From Arthrobacter sp. StoSoilA2 (lineage in GTDB: Bacteria > Actinomycetota > Actinomycetes > Actinomycetales > Micrococcaceae): a stretch of 64,000 bases of DNA. The position numbers and the translations under genes were made by a program. The stretch's first letter is position 1; each line of letters begins with the position of its first letter. Positions 8,078 to 16,160 of this stretch are shown piece by piece. A model generated the notes under the pieces. The model was not told the DNA's origin. It searched no databases and saw only the letters and a list, made by a program, of their open reading frames with translations. The stretch spans positions 3,286,001 through 3,350,000 of the forward strand of contig NZ_AP024643.1 of NCBI RefSeq assembly GCF_019977195.1. The letters run 5' to 3'.

Positions 8078-9055
8078 GTGGAGCGGCCCACCATCCTAGA
8101 GAAGGGCCTGTGCTTGGCCGAGGGCAGCAGTTCCCACTATCAGGTTCTTCGCGTGTCCGTCACTGCGACGGACAAGGAGATCAAGGTGGCATACCGGAAG
8201 GCCGCCCGGAAGGCCCACCCCGATCACGGCGGCGAAGCCGAAATGTTCCGCCGTGTAACGCTCGCGTATGAAACCCTGATCGATCCGGAGCGTCGGGCCG
8301 AGTATGACAGGAGGTATGCCAGCGGCACCACCGGCCGCTCCCAACCGCGTCCGGGCGACTACACAGGCGCGCCTGCGCCGGGTCCGGCGACCAGCACGGG
8401 AGTCAGGCGTCCGCAGGCCCCGCGCAACACGGCAGGCGATCCGCCCGTCTACGTTCCCGCCTTTGATGACCCCCTTGAAGTTCCCCTCATTTCGATGGCA
8501 GAAGCTGCCCAACAGGTCCACGGCTTGCCGCGAAAGCGCGGCATTTTTGGAGCCGAAGCCCGCATCCAACGCGAGATGCGGACGGTACAGCTCATCAGCA
8601 GGCAGGTCCTGCCTGCCATCCCCGCCGCAAGGCTCATCAACGGACTCCGCTCCCCCTCTGACAACAACCACATCGACCACGCAGTGCTTTCCGGCTACCG
8701 GCTGGCATTGGTTGGTTCCATGCTGTTGCCCAAGGGCGCCTACGCGTGGGACGGCAATTCGTTGCGCCACGGCGGCCGGTCGGTGGCTCCGCCGCAGCTG
8801 GCCCACATCGTCCGCCATATGCAGGACATCTTCCCCGAGTTGAACGTCACCGGCTGGGTGGTCCTGCACAGTCCTGACGGCAACCTGCACGAACCAGTCA
8901 TTGACCAGTACGGAAAAGGGCAAAGCCATAACGCGGTTGAGGTAGTCAACGGCGCAGGATTGGCCCGCGGCTTGAAGCAGTTCCTTGGTTCAGGACCAGC
9001 ACCGAACACCGTGGTGGTTCCCGTTCTTGCCCGCTTGCTCCGCGGCATGCACTGA
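8078..9055 (+). CDS. J-domain protein with NERD-like C-terminal domain
   Basis: Residues 18-80 form a DnaJ J-domain with the HPD tripeptide at 47-49, so it should stimulate an Hsp70. The Gly/Phe and zinc-finger regions of true DnaJ are absent. After a Pro/Ala-rich linker (about 85-130), the C-terminal 190 residues contain NNHIDHAVLSG, resembling the start of nuclease-related (NERD) domains, although the lysine of the usual D-x-K is not in the expected setting. The GTG at 8078 gives 325 residues; a TTG at 8114 with GAAGGG upstream is an equally good start. It is a single gene and its partner is unknown. Confidence 0.75.
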   Translation: MERPTILEKGLCLAEGSSSHYQVLRVSVTATDKEIKVAYRKAARKAHPDHGGEAEMFRRVTLAYETLIDPERRAEYDRRYASGTTGRSQPRPGDYTGAPAPGPATSTGVRRPQAPRNTAGDPPVYVPAFDDPLEVPLISMAEAAQQVHGLPRKRGIFGAEARIQREMRTVQLISRQVLPAIPAARLINGLRSPSDNNHIDHAVLSGYRLALVGSMLLPKGAYAWDGNSLRHGGRSVAPPQLAHIVRHMQDIFPELNVTGWVVLHSPDGNLHEPVIDQYGKGQSHNAVEVVNGAGLARGLKQFLGSGPAPNTVVVPVLARLLRGMH

Positions 9056-9128
9056 CATCCTGCTTTCGTGGACGCTGGCTGACTCATCATGAAGCCAGCT
9101 CGATGGAACCGGCTGGGGCGGGACTGGC

Positions 9129-9134
9129 TAGGAT
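9129..9134 (+). promoter_or_regulatory. Likely -10 box of leaderless trmL
   Basis: TAGGAT ends six bases before the GTG at 9141, and no ribosome binding site is present. This fits the TANNNT-N6-start pattern of leaderless transcripts. Confidence 0.4.
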
Positions 9135-9140
9135 GGGACG

Positions 9141-9608
9141 GTGTTCCGCATCCTCTTCCACACTCCAGAAATCCCGGGCAATACGGGCAACGCCATTCGT
9201 TTGGCCGCCATCACCGGCGCCGAACTGCATCTGGTGGAGCCTCTGGGCTTTGACTTTTCCGATGCCAAGCTGCGACGGGCGGGCCTGGACTACCACGACC
9301 TCGCCGTCGTCACGGTCCATAAGGACATTAACGCAGCCTGGGCTGCCCTGCAGCCTGAGCGTGTGTTTGCTTTTACGTCCGACGGCGAAACGTCCTACAC
9401 GGATATTAATTACCGCGAGGGCGACGTACTGATGTTCGGCCCTGAATCTGTCGGCCTCCCGGATTGGCTGAAGAAGGATCCGCACGTCACGGCCCGGGTG
9501 CGGCTCCCGATGCGGCCTTCCCTGCGTTCGTTGAACCTGGCAAACGCCGCGTCCATCGCCGTTTTCGAGGCGTGGCGCCAGAACGGATTTGCCGGCGCCA
9601 AGGTGTAG
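9141..9608 (+). CDS. trmL: tRNA (cytidine(34)-2'-O)-methyltransferase TrmL
   Basis: This SPOUT-fold methyltransferase modifies the 2'-OH of the wobble base of tRNA-Leu isoacceptors. The 155-residue protein is of normal length. It has the N-terminal PEIPGNTGNAIRLA motif, the LMFGPESVGLP loop near residue 98, and the knot-forming RSLNLANAASI near 130, all typical of TrmL. It starts with GTG directly behind a -10-like hexamer and has no Shine-Dalgarno sequence, so it is probably translated from a leaderless transcript. It stands alone between the J-domain gene and sigK. Confidence 0.93.
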   Translation: MFRILFHTPEIPGNTGNAIRLAAITGAELHLVEPLGFDFSDAKLRRAGLDYHDLAVVTVHKDINAAWAALQPERVFAFTSDGETSYTDINYREGDVLMFGPESVGLPDWLKKDPHVTARVRLPMRPSLRSLNLANAASIAVFEAWRQNGFAGAKV

Positions 9609-9794
9609 CCCATCCGCAGCGCCCGCAGCTGCGAATAACCTATGCAGGATCAATTCCTGCCTTGGACATTCGATGAGGGAGCCGATGTGAGCGCGCTGGA
9701 GGCCCTGGTGGTGGCAAACCGCTGCACGGCTGTGCGCACAACGACGCGCCCTCGTGCTGCGGGTTTCAAACCACACGACTTATGCTGGACAGTG

Positions 9795-10400
9795 ATGGAC
9801 ATCCCCAACAATCCCGGTCCCCCGGTCGTCGAGACTTCGGGCACGGCGACAGACTTGAACTCGCAGCTCACAGGCCTGCTTGAATTGATTGCTGCAGGCG
9901 ACCAGGTGGCCTTCGCCGAGTTTTACCGGCTGACCTCCAAACGCGTCTTTGGCATGGCCAGGCGCATCCTGATCGACTCCGAGCTGAGCGAAGACGCCAC
10001 CCAGGAAGTTTTCATCCAGGTCTGGCAGGGCGCCGCCAGGTTCGATCGCGCGTCCGGCAGCCCCATGGCCTGGCTCATGACCATCGCTCATCGCCGTGCC
10101 ATCGACCGCGTCCGTGCCGTGCAGGCAGCAACGGACCGCGAAGCCCGGTACGGCGCAGCGAGCCAGGACCTTGATCGCGACGTCGTATCCGAGGAAGCCG
10201 ACACGAACTTTGAGGCCGAGGCCGTCAGCAGGTGCCTTGGCACATTGACGGATACCCAGCGCGAATCGGTCCGCCTCGCCTATTACGGTGGGCTCACTTA
10301 CAGGGAGGTTGCGGAGCACCTTGGTGCCGCGGTCCCTACCATCAAGTCCCGCATCCGCGATGGACTCCTGCGCTTGAAGACCTGCTTGGGGGTGGGCTGA
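9795..10400 (+). CDS. sigK: ECF RNA polymerase sigma factor SigK
   Basis: This 201-residue extracytoplasmic-function sigma factor has region 2 at about residues 35-105, including EDATQEVFIQVW, and region 4 at 140-195 with TYREVAEHLGAAVPTIKSR as helix-turn-helix. The ATG at 9795 (or GTG at 9792) gives the usual length; the frame is open to 9642, but the extra 51 residues are not sigma-like. The stop is directly followed by the ATG of the anti-sigma gene, so the two are co-translated, as in sigK-rskA of mycobacteria. Its regulon cannot be read from this window. Confidence 0.9.
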   Translation: MDIPNNPGPPVVETSGTATDLNSQLTGLLELIAAGDQVAFAEFYRLTSKRVFGMARRILIDSELSEDATQEVFIQVWQGAARFDRASGSPMAWLMTIAHRRAIDRVRAVQAATDREARYGAASQDLDRDVVSEEADTNFEAEAVSRCLGTLTDTQRESVRLAYYGGLTYREVAEHLGAAVPTIKSRIRDGLLRLKTCLGVG

Positions 10401-11234
10401 ATGAGCGAAAACAATGGTGGAGGATTTGTACGCAGAATGTTCGCCAATGACATCGCAACCGACCTGGCCGAGGGCCGCGTCCTCGAACTCGCGGAAATCT
10501 ATGCCTTGGATGCTGTCACCGAATCGGAACGGGCCCTGATTGACGATTACGTCAAGGACGCTCCGGAAGGTCCAGCGTTCCAGGAGCGGGTCCGGCAGGC
10601 CCGCGAGACCCTGGTGGCAGGTTTCGCTCCCGAGGAAGAGCCGCCCGCCGCCCTCTTCGGCAACATCATGGACCGGATCGCTCAAGACGCTGCTGCACAG
10701 CCGGCTGCAGACGCGGCCCCTCCGGCGGCACCTGGGACCGTCGTCGATGAACTCGCCGCCGCCCGGACCAAGCGCGCGGAACGCCGAAGCTTCAGTGGCG
10801 GGCGCGCATGGCTGGTGGGTGCCGCGGCTGCTGCTGCCATAGCGTTGGGCGGCGTGGGTGTCGGTGCATACGTTGCCGCCCAGAACGACCCCGTGAACCA
10901 GGTCCTCCAGGCCCAAGATGTCCAAAAGAAAACTGCAGAGGTTCCTGGAGGTGGCACGGCAACGATCTCCGCTTCCTCCGCCAAGGACTCCTTTGTGGTA
11001 TTGATGGACGGCGTCGCCCCGGCCCCCGAGGGCAAGGTCTACCAGTTGTGGACGTTGCCGAAGGATGGGTCAGCCCCTGTGCCGCAGGGCACTATGGACG
11101 CCCAGACATTGTCCAAGCCGGCAGTGGTGAAGGGGTTGTCTTCAGCTTCCTCAGTAGCCATTACGGTGGAGCCTGCTGGCGGGTCAAGCTCACCCACGCA
11201 GCCGCCTGTGCTGGTGGTTCCGCTGAGCGCCTGA
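10401..11234 (+). CDS. rskA: Membrane-bound anti-sigma-K factor RskA
   Basis: The 277-residue protein has an N-terminal cytoplasmic sigma-binding part (1-75, with LAEIYALDAVTESERALID), an Ala/Pro-rich linker, one membrane span at about 136-160, and an extracytoplasmic RskA domain (170-277) with YQLWTLPKDG. Such anti-sigma factors hold SigK at the membrane until proteolysis frees it. The start abuts the sigK stop with no spacer. A strong hairpin terminator follows, so sigK-rskA form a two-gene operon. Confidence 0.92.
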   Translation: MSENNGGGFVRRMFANDIATDLAEGRVLELAEIYALDAVTESERALIDDYVKDAPEGPAFQERVRQARETLVAGFAPEEEPPAALFGNIMDRIAQDAAAQPAADAAPPAAPGTVVDELAAARTKRAERRSFSGGRAWLVGAAAAAAIALGGVGVGAYVAAQNDPVNQVLQAQDVQKKTAEVPGGGTATISASSAKDSFVVLMDGVAPAPEGKVYQLWTLPKDGSAPVPQGTMDAQTLSKPAVVKGLSSASSVAITVEPAGGSSSPTQPPVLVVPLSA

Positions 11235-11268
11235 TCCCAGCCGGGAATGACGTCAACGCTTAAGGCCC

Positions 11269-11310
11269 GACGGCGGCCGTCCCACCAAGGTGGGCCGGCC
11301 GCCGTCGTTC
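11269..11310. terminator. Bidirectional hairpin terminator between rskA and gntP
   Basis: Long GC-rich arms, CGACGGCGGCCG followed by CCCACC pairing with GGTGGG and CGGCCGCCGTCG, form a stem of about 19 bp with an AA tip. The T-rich TTCTTGCTTT follows on the plus strand. The two flanking genes converge here. Confidence 0.85.
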
Positions 11311-11331
11311 TTGCTTTCAGGTGAGTCGCAG

Positions 11332-12735
11332 CTACAAAACCAGCGACAAGAGCATCACGAACCCGAAGCCAACCACGGAGATCAGCGTCTCCATGACGGA
11401 CCACGTCTTGAACGTCTGGCCCACCGTCAGCCCGAAGAGCTCCTTGACCAGCCAGAATCCCGCATCATTCACGTGCGAGAGGAACAATGAGCCTGCTCCG
11501 ATTGCCAAGGCGAGCAGAGCCGCATGGGTGGGGGTCAAACTGCTGGCCAGCGGCGCGACGATGCCCGCAGCAGTCACGGTTGCAACGGTCGCCGAACCCG
11601 TGGCGAGGCGGAGCGCTACCGCCACGATGAAGCCCAGCACGAGGACAGACATGTTGGCGCCTTCTGCCCACTTCTTGACGGCGTCACCCACGCCGGCACC
11701 AATCAGCGTCTGCTTGAAGCCACCGCCAGCTCCGACGATCAAAAGGATTGCGGCGATGGGGCCCAGGCTGTCGCCCAGCTTGGCGGTGATCTTGCTGCCC
11801 GTGAATCCCACCGCGTATCCAAACGTCACAATGGCGGCCAGTACCGCCAACGTCATGGCGACCAGGGGCTGGCCCACGAAATCGAAGAAGATCCGGATCA
11901 TCGGAGCGGTTGCTGCGTCCGGCCAGATGATGTCGCCCAATGCCTTGAGCAGCATGAGGACCACAGGGAAGATGATGGTCAGCAGCGTCACCAGGAACGA
12001 GGGCTGGCGCTTGACGTCACTAAGGTCTGCGCGGTGCTTGGTATCGATGCCACCCGCCACAGCGGGAGCGTCCACCGGAACCCAACGTGCGGCCAGCCGC
12101 GAGAAGAGCGGGCCACAAATAATGACCGTGGGAATGGCAACAAGGATGCCCAGGCCCAGTGTTGTGCCCAATTCAGCCTTTACGGCGCTGATGGCGATCA
12201 GGGGTCCGGGGTGCGGGGGCACCAAGCCATGGAGAACGGAAAGCCCCGCCAAAGCCGGTATGGCTATCCGCATGAGCTTCATCCCGGATCTCTGCGTCAC
12301 AAGGACAATCACCGGCAGCAGGAGCACCAGCCCGATTTCGAAGAACATCGGCAGCCCAATGATCACAGCCACAAGCGTGATCATCCAGACGATCTTGTTG
12401 CCGGTGGCCTTCGCCAACAAGGTGTCCACTACCCGGTTGGCCCCGCCCGAGTCGGCAAGCAATTTGCCAAGCATGGCGCCCAAGGCAATGAGGAGACCAA
12501 CTTCCTTGAGGACTCCCCCAACCCCGTCTTCGAAGTTGGTAATGACTTTGCCCAGCTCCACACCCGAGGCAAGCCCAACAAACGCCGAGCCCAGCACCAG
12601 GGCCAGGAATGGGTGGAGTTTCAGCTTTGCGATCAGAACCACGATCAGCGCAATACCCAACGCTGCCACCACAAGAAGCTGGGTGTCGTGCCCGGACCAT
12701 TCCTGCACCTGTGTGGCCGTTTCCAGCGCGATCAT
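11332..12735 (-). CDS. gntP: GntP-family gluconate:H+ symporter
   Basis: This 467-residue inner-membrane permease of the GntP family takes up gluconate or related sugar acids. It has about 12-14 hydrophobic segments and the family stretch GLSVLHGLVPPHPGPLIA near residue 165, as well as SATVATVTAAGI near 385. Length is typical. The start overlaps the stop of gntK by four bases (ATGA), so uptake and phosphorylation are coupled. Control probably acts at the promoter region at 13321-13349 upstream of gntK. Confidence 0.95.
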   Translation of the reverse strand: MIALETATQVQEWSGHDTQLLVVAALGIALIVVLIAKLKLHPFLALVLGSAFVGLASGVELGKVITNFEDGVGGVLKEVGLLIALGAMLGKLLADSGGANRVVDTLLAKATGNKIVWMITLVAVIIGLPMFFEIGLVLLLPVIVLVTQRSGMKLMRIAIPALAGLSVLHGLVPPHPGPLIAISAVKAELGTTLGLGILVAIPTVIICGPLFSRLAARWVPVDAPAVAGGIDTKHRADLSDVKRQPSFLVTLLTIIFPVVLMLLKALGDIIWPDAATAPMIRIFFDFVGQPLVAMTLAVLAAIVTFGYAVGFTGSKITAKLGDSLGPIAAILLIVGAGGGFKQTLIGAGVGDAVKKWAEGANMSVLVLGFIVAVALRLATGSATVATVTAAGIVAPLASSLTPTHAALLALAIGAGSLFLSHVNDAGFWLVKELFGLTVGQTFKTWSVMETLISVVGFGFVMLLSLVL

Positions 12736-13277
12736 GAGGCTGCCGCTTCGGAACCCGCGCCCAGGGGACGCAAGCCGAGCCGTTCGATGACCTCGTCCGC
12801 CTCCTCAGCGGGCGAGGCCGAAACACACAGCGAGATGTAGTTCTCGTCTTCCGTGGGTTCCTCAAGTGCTTCGAACTGGGACTCCAGGAGCGAGGGCGGC
12901 ATGAAGTGGCCGTGCCGCGACGCGAGCCGGTCCGAGATCTTGTCTTTGCTCCCTTGCAGGAAAACGAAGACAACCCCTTCGCCCCGGAGTACGTCGCGGT
13001 ACTTCTTCTTCAATGCCGAGCACGTGATGATGGCCGGCGTACCGGCATCTGTGTGTTCCCGGATCCACTGGGCAATGATGCCAAGCCACGGCCACCGGTC
13101 CTCATCGCTGAGGGCCTGGCCCGAGTGCATCTTGGCCACATTCGCTTCCGGATGGAGATCGTCGCCTTCGGCGAGATCCCATCCAAGCTTGCCGGCCAGT
13201 ACGCCGGCTACAGTCGACTTGCCCGAACCGGAGACTCCCATAATCACCAGCACGGGTTGCTGTGCAGTCTTCGCCAT
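12732..13277 (-). CDS. gntK: Gluconokinase
   Basis: This cytoplasmic kinase makes 6-phosphogluconate from gluconate and ATP, feeding the pentose phosphate pathway. The 181-residue protein has the P-loop GVSGSGKST at 14-22, GDDLHPEANVAKM near 38, and CSALKKKYRDVLR near 88, all GntK signatures. The ATG at 13277 is preferred over an adjacent TTG, with AAGGCAG upstream. It is first in the two-gene gntK-gntP operon. A palindrome lies within its putative promoter. The GntR-type gene at 21265 is too far away and of the wrong subtype to be assigned as its regulator. Confidence 0.95.
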   Translation of the reverse strand: MAKTAQQPVLVIMGVSGSGKSTVAGVLAGKLGWDLAEGDDLHPEANVAKMHSGQALSDEDRWPWLGIIAQWIREHTDAGTPAIITCSALKKKYRDVLRGEGVVFVFLQGSKDKISDRLASRHGHFMPPSLLESQFEALEEPTEDENYISLCVSASPAEEADEVIERLGLRPLGAGSEAAAS

Positions 13278-13320
13278 CAAAGTCTGCCTTCCTCGAATAA
13301 ATATGATTTAACCGAGGTCC

Positions 13321-13349
13321 AGCATATGACACGGGTTACATATCGGCAA
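13321..13349 (-). promoter_or_regulatory. gntK promoter with imperfect palindromic operator
   Basis: On the minus strand TTGCCG (13349-13344) and TATGCT (13326-13321) are 17 bp apart. The spacer and the end of the -10 box coincide with a 20-bp imperfect palindrome at 13324-13343 (ATATG...CATAT, 7 of 10 pairs). It resembles gluconate-repressor boxes of the form ATGTTACC-GGTAACAT. Confidence 0.4.
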
Positions 13350-13351
13350 TG

Positions 13352-14131
13352 TCAAAAGCCGGCGATAGTACTGGATCCGTTGACGGACACTACGTGGAAA
13401 CTCTCGGCGCTTGCCCCGGCAGGAAGCCCTGCACGGGCACCGTTGGCCATCAACATGCCACGGACCACGCGCTCCATCCCCTCGATGTCCGGGTGCTGGC
13501 TCGCGTGGATGCGGATCGCATCGAGCTTGGCATCAACATGCTTGGTGACGTCCACGAAATGGTTCTCACGGTCCTCTGGACTGGAGATAAACCAGAGCCA
13601 GGGAAGCTTGTAGGCCATAAGTCCGGCCTCAGCCAACTCAGGGTAGGCAAAGGGATTCTCCACGGCGGGATAAACCGCCCTGGTTACGGCCTCCCCGGCT
13701 GCGAGGTGATCCGGGTGGCTCTTCTGAAGGCGGTCCCAGTTCCGTTCCGGGTGCATGGTCAACACGATGTCCGGGCGGATTTCCCGGATGAGCTTCACAA
13801 CCTGCTTGATGACGTTGTGTGTCGGCTCAAGGTAGCCATCGTGTTCGTGCAGGTACCGGATGTCTTTGACTCCCACCAACTCTGCCGCCCGTTGCTGTTC
13901 CGTGGCACGGAGTTCGATAATGCGTTCCCGGTCAACGGGATCAAACCCGCCGGCGTCGCCATCAGTCATGATGCAGTAGGTGACCTGTACGCCGGCAGCA
14001 GTCCAGGCAGCTATGGTTCCTGCGGCTCCGAAGTCGATGTCGTCAGGATGGGCAGTAAAACAAAGCACCCGCTCAACACGCTCCGTGGAGGTGTTGAACG
14101 GGCTCTTTGCTGACGAAACGCCAGAAGTCAA
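13352..14131 (-). CDS. PIG-L family zinc-dependent deacetylase
   Basis: The 259-residue protein belongs to the LmbE/PIG-L family, which removes N-acetyl groups from GlcNAc-containing compounds. AHPDD at 27-31 supplies zinc ligands and the catalytic Asp, and SHPDHLAAGEA near 138 supplies the third ligand. It begins five bases after the etfA stop and is probably the last gene of an etfB-etfA operon. Mycothiol biosynthesis (MshB) and conjugate cleavage (Mca) are related activities, but the sequence is not clearly either, so the substrate is open. Confidence 0.85.
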   Translation of the reverse strand: MTSGVSSAKSPFNTSTERVERVLCFTAHPDDIDFGAAGTIAAWTAAGVQVTYCIMTDGDAGGFDPVDRERIIELRATEQQRAAELVGVKDIRYLHEHDGYLEPTHNVIKQVVKLIREIRPDIVLTMHPERNWDRLQKSHPDHLAAGEAVTRAVYPAVENPFAYPELAEAGLMAYKLPWLWFISSPEDRENHFVDVTKHVDAKLDAIRIHASQHPDIEGMERVVRGMLMANGARAGLPAGASAESFHVVSVNGSSTIAGF

Positions 14132-14136
14132 AGGGA

Positions 14137-15090
14137 TCAGCCTTTCCGCTTTTTGATCTCAGCTGTTGCCTGCGGCACAACTTTGAACAGATCGCCGATG
14201 ATGCCGAAGTCCGCGATCTCAAAGACAGGAGACTCTGCATCCTTGTTGATCGCCACAATGACCTTGGATGTCTGCATTCCAGCCTTTTGCTGGATTGCTC
14301 CTGAGATACCTGCCGAAATATACAGCTGCGGAGACACAGTCACACCGGTTTGGCCCACTTGGGCGTCGTGGCCAATCCACCCAGCATCGGTTGCTGCCCG
14401 CGAAGCGCCAACGGCAGCACCAAGGGCATCGGCGAGTTCTTCCAACGGGCCAAAGTCGCCATCGACGCCCCGCCCGCCGGCCACAACGATCCTGGCCTCG
14501 CTGAGGTCAGGCCGGCCACTGGCGGGCTTCACCGTGCGCGAGGAGATCCGGGCCGCATTCGCTGCAGCATCTGCAGGAACCTCAACCTTGGCTGTCGCGG
14601 GAGCTGCGGCTGCGCCTGCCGGCTCTGGTTCCACGATGTTCGCTTTTACGGAAAAGACCGACACCGGAGTAGTGGCCTTCGCCGTGGTGTTGTAGGAACC
14701 CGCGAGAACCGACTTGTGGGCGGTGCCATCCGCATCCACACCAACGACGTCGGTGATGACTCCGGCGTTCAGCTTAATGCCGAGTCGTCCCGCGATCTCT
14801 TTGCCCTCCGGCGAGTTTTCGACCAGGACAGCTGTTGCGCCTGAAGCCGCCACTGCCGCCGCGAGGTACCCGGCCTTAGCCGCAACCAGGTAGTCGTCCA
14901 GGTCATCCGCAGAGGGTTGGAAGATCGTCGCCACGCCGTAGGCACCCAAGGTAGCTGCGACGTCGTCGGTCAATTCACCGTTGATCGCGACGGCGGTCTC
15001 CCCCAGCTTCCGCGCAAGGGTCAGGAGCTCCAAACTGCTCTTCTTGAGCGCAGCCCCGGGATTGTCAATGAAAACAAGTGCATTTGCCAT
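14137..15090 (-). CDS. etfA: Electron transfer flavoprotein alpha subunit
   Basis: EtfA (317 residues) binds FAD and, with EtfB, carries electrons from acyl-CoA and other dehydrogenases to the quinone pool. The C-terminal FAD-binding region is clear: GASRAATDAGW near 229, GQTGVTVSPQLYISAGISGA near 248 and AINKDAESPVFEIADFG near 280. The start follows the etfB stop by 12 bases, and a PIG-L deacetylase gene follows 5 bases after its stop. Partner dehydrogenases and ETF-quinone oxidoreductase are not in this window. Confidence 0.96.
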   Translation of the reverse strand: MANALVFIDNPGAALKKSSLELLTLARKLGETAVAINGELTDDVAATLGAYGVATIFQPSADDLDDYLVAAKAGYLAAAVAASGATAVLVENSPEGKEIAGRLGIKLNAGVITDVVGVDADGTAHKSVLAGSYNTTAKATTPVSVFSVKANIVEPEPAGAAAAPATAKVEVPADAAANAARISSRTVKPASGRPDLSEARIVVAGGRGVDGDFGPLEELADALGAAVGASRAATDAGWIGHDAQVGQTGVTVSPQLYISAGISGAIQQKAGMQTSKVIVAINKDAESPVFEIADFGIIGDLFKVVPQATAEIKKRKG

Positions 15091-15102
15091 GGTTGGAGTC
15101 CT

Positions 15103-15906
15103 TTAGAGCAGCTTCTGTGCGGCCAGGAAGTCGACGAGCTTAATGCCGGCGTCGCCCTCGTCGGTGATGATCGTACCTGCGGTCCTGGGCGGGCGGGCAG
15201 CTGCAGACTCCACAACCGTCCACGAGCCTGCCTGGCCTACCTCGGAAGGATCGACACCGATATCGGCAAGCGACAACGAGGCAATCTTCTTCTTCTTTGC
15301 TGCCAGGATTCCCTTGAAATTGGGGTATCTCGGTTCATTGATCTGATCTGTGACCGAGACCAGCGCCGGGAGCTGCGCTTCCACGGTTTCCGAGTGGGAG
15401 CCGGCATCCCGACGCGCCACCACGGTTCCGCCGTTAACCTCCAGGCTTGAGGCAAACGTAAGCTGCGGGAGCGACAACCGCTCGGCCAGCTGAGCCGGGA
15501 TGAGAGAGGTCTCGCCGTCCGTGGAAGCCATGCCGGTCAGGACCAGGTCCACCGGGCGTCCATCTGCCGAGAGATGGCGGATGGTGGCTGCAAGCGCCAA
15601 CGACGTAGCCGCGGCGTCCGAACCAGCCAGCGCGTCATCGCTGAGGTGGACCCCGGAATAGGCCCCAATCTGCAACGACTTCTTGACTACGTTTACCGCA
15701 CCGGAGGGCCCCATGCTGAGGGCAATGACCTCGTTGCCGGCTTTGGCCCCGCCACGCTCTTCAGCCAGCTGCAGTGCTGCCTCAAGTGCGTACTCGTCAA
15801 GTTCGGACAAGATGCTCTCATCACGGTCAGTTGTGTTGCCGGGTCCGGTGATGTGCCGGTCGAACTGCGCGTCCGGGACGTGCTTGACCAGAACGACAAT
15901 CTTCAA
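15103..15906 (-). CDS. etfB: Electron transfer flavoprotein beta subunit
   Basis: EtfB (267 residues from this start) binds AMP and forms the heterodimer with EtfA. It carries KIVVLVKHVPD at the N-terminus, the DEYALEAALQLAEE segment near 37, and GMASTDGETSLIPAQLAE near 122, the electron-transfer recognition loop. I chose the TTG at 15906, preceded by GGAAGAG, because it puts the family N-terminus first; a GTG at 15918 would add four residues and overlap that site. It leads the etfB-etfA-PIG-L operon. Confidence 0.94.
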   Translation of the reverse strand: MKIVVLVKHVPDAQFDRHITGPGNTTDRDESILSELDEYALEAALQLAEERGGAKAGNEVIALSMGPSGAVNVVKKSLQIGAYSGVHLSDDALAGSDAAATSLALAATIRHLSADGRPVDLVLTGMASTDGETSLIPAQLAERLSLPQLTFASSLEVNGGTVVARRDAGSHSETVEAQLPALVSVTDQINEPRYPNFKGILAAKKKKIASLSLADIGVDPSEVGQAGSWTVVESAAARPPRTAGTIITDEGDAGIKLVDFLAAQKLL

Positions 15907-16089
15907 TGTCTCTTCCACTGTCTTCGAAGCAGCCTTCCATGCTTGTGGACGGCCAACCGCAGGAGCGTGGCCGTGAATTGCCCAGCGTGTGGGCTTCCCC
16001 TAGCTAAGCATATTGCCCGCAGAAACCCGCAGAAAAACGATTGTGCGTTAACGCCTGTTTCATCCGCCTCGGCAAGTGCGGGCACAGAC

Positions 16090-16128
16090 CGACGGCGGGC
16101 CGCACCGCTGAGGTGCCGCCCGCCGTCG
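16090..16128 (-). terminator. Hairpin after the HtrA-like gene
   Basis: Arms CGACGGCGGGC and GCCCGCCGTCG, with an inner GCACC/GGTGC pairing, form a stable stem 33 bp past the stop at 16161. No strong T-run follows, so termination may be weak. The rest of 15907-16160 shows only the etfB upstream region. Confidence 0.6.
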
Positions 16129-16160
16129 TCCCCTTTGTGCAGGTTACTGCCGTTGGGTTG

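Noticed and set aside
11321..12840. Two long plus-strand frames (489 and 438 codons)
   Set aside because: They are antisense to gntP, and the translations are low complexity without motifs.
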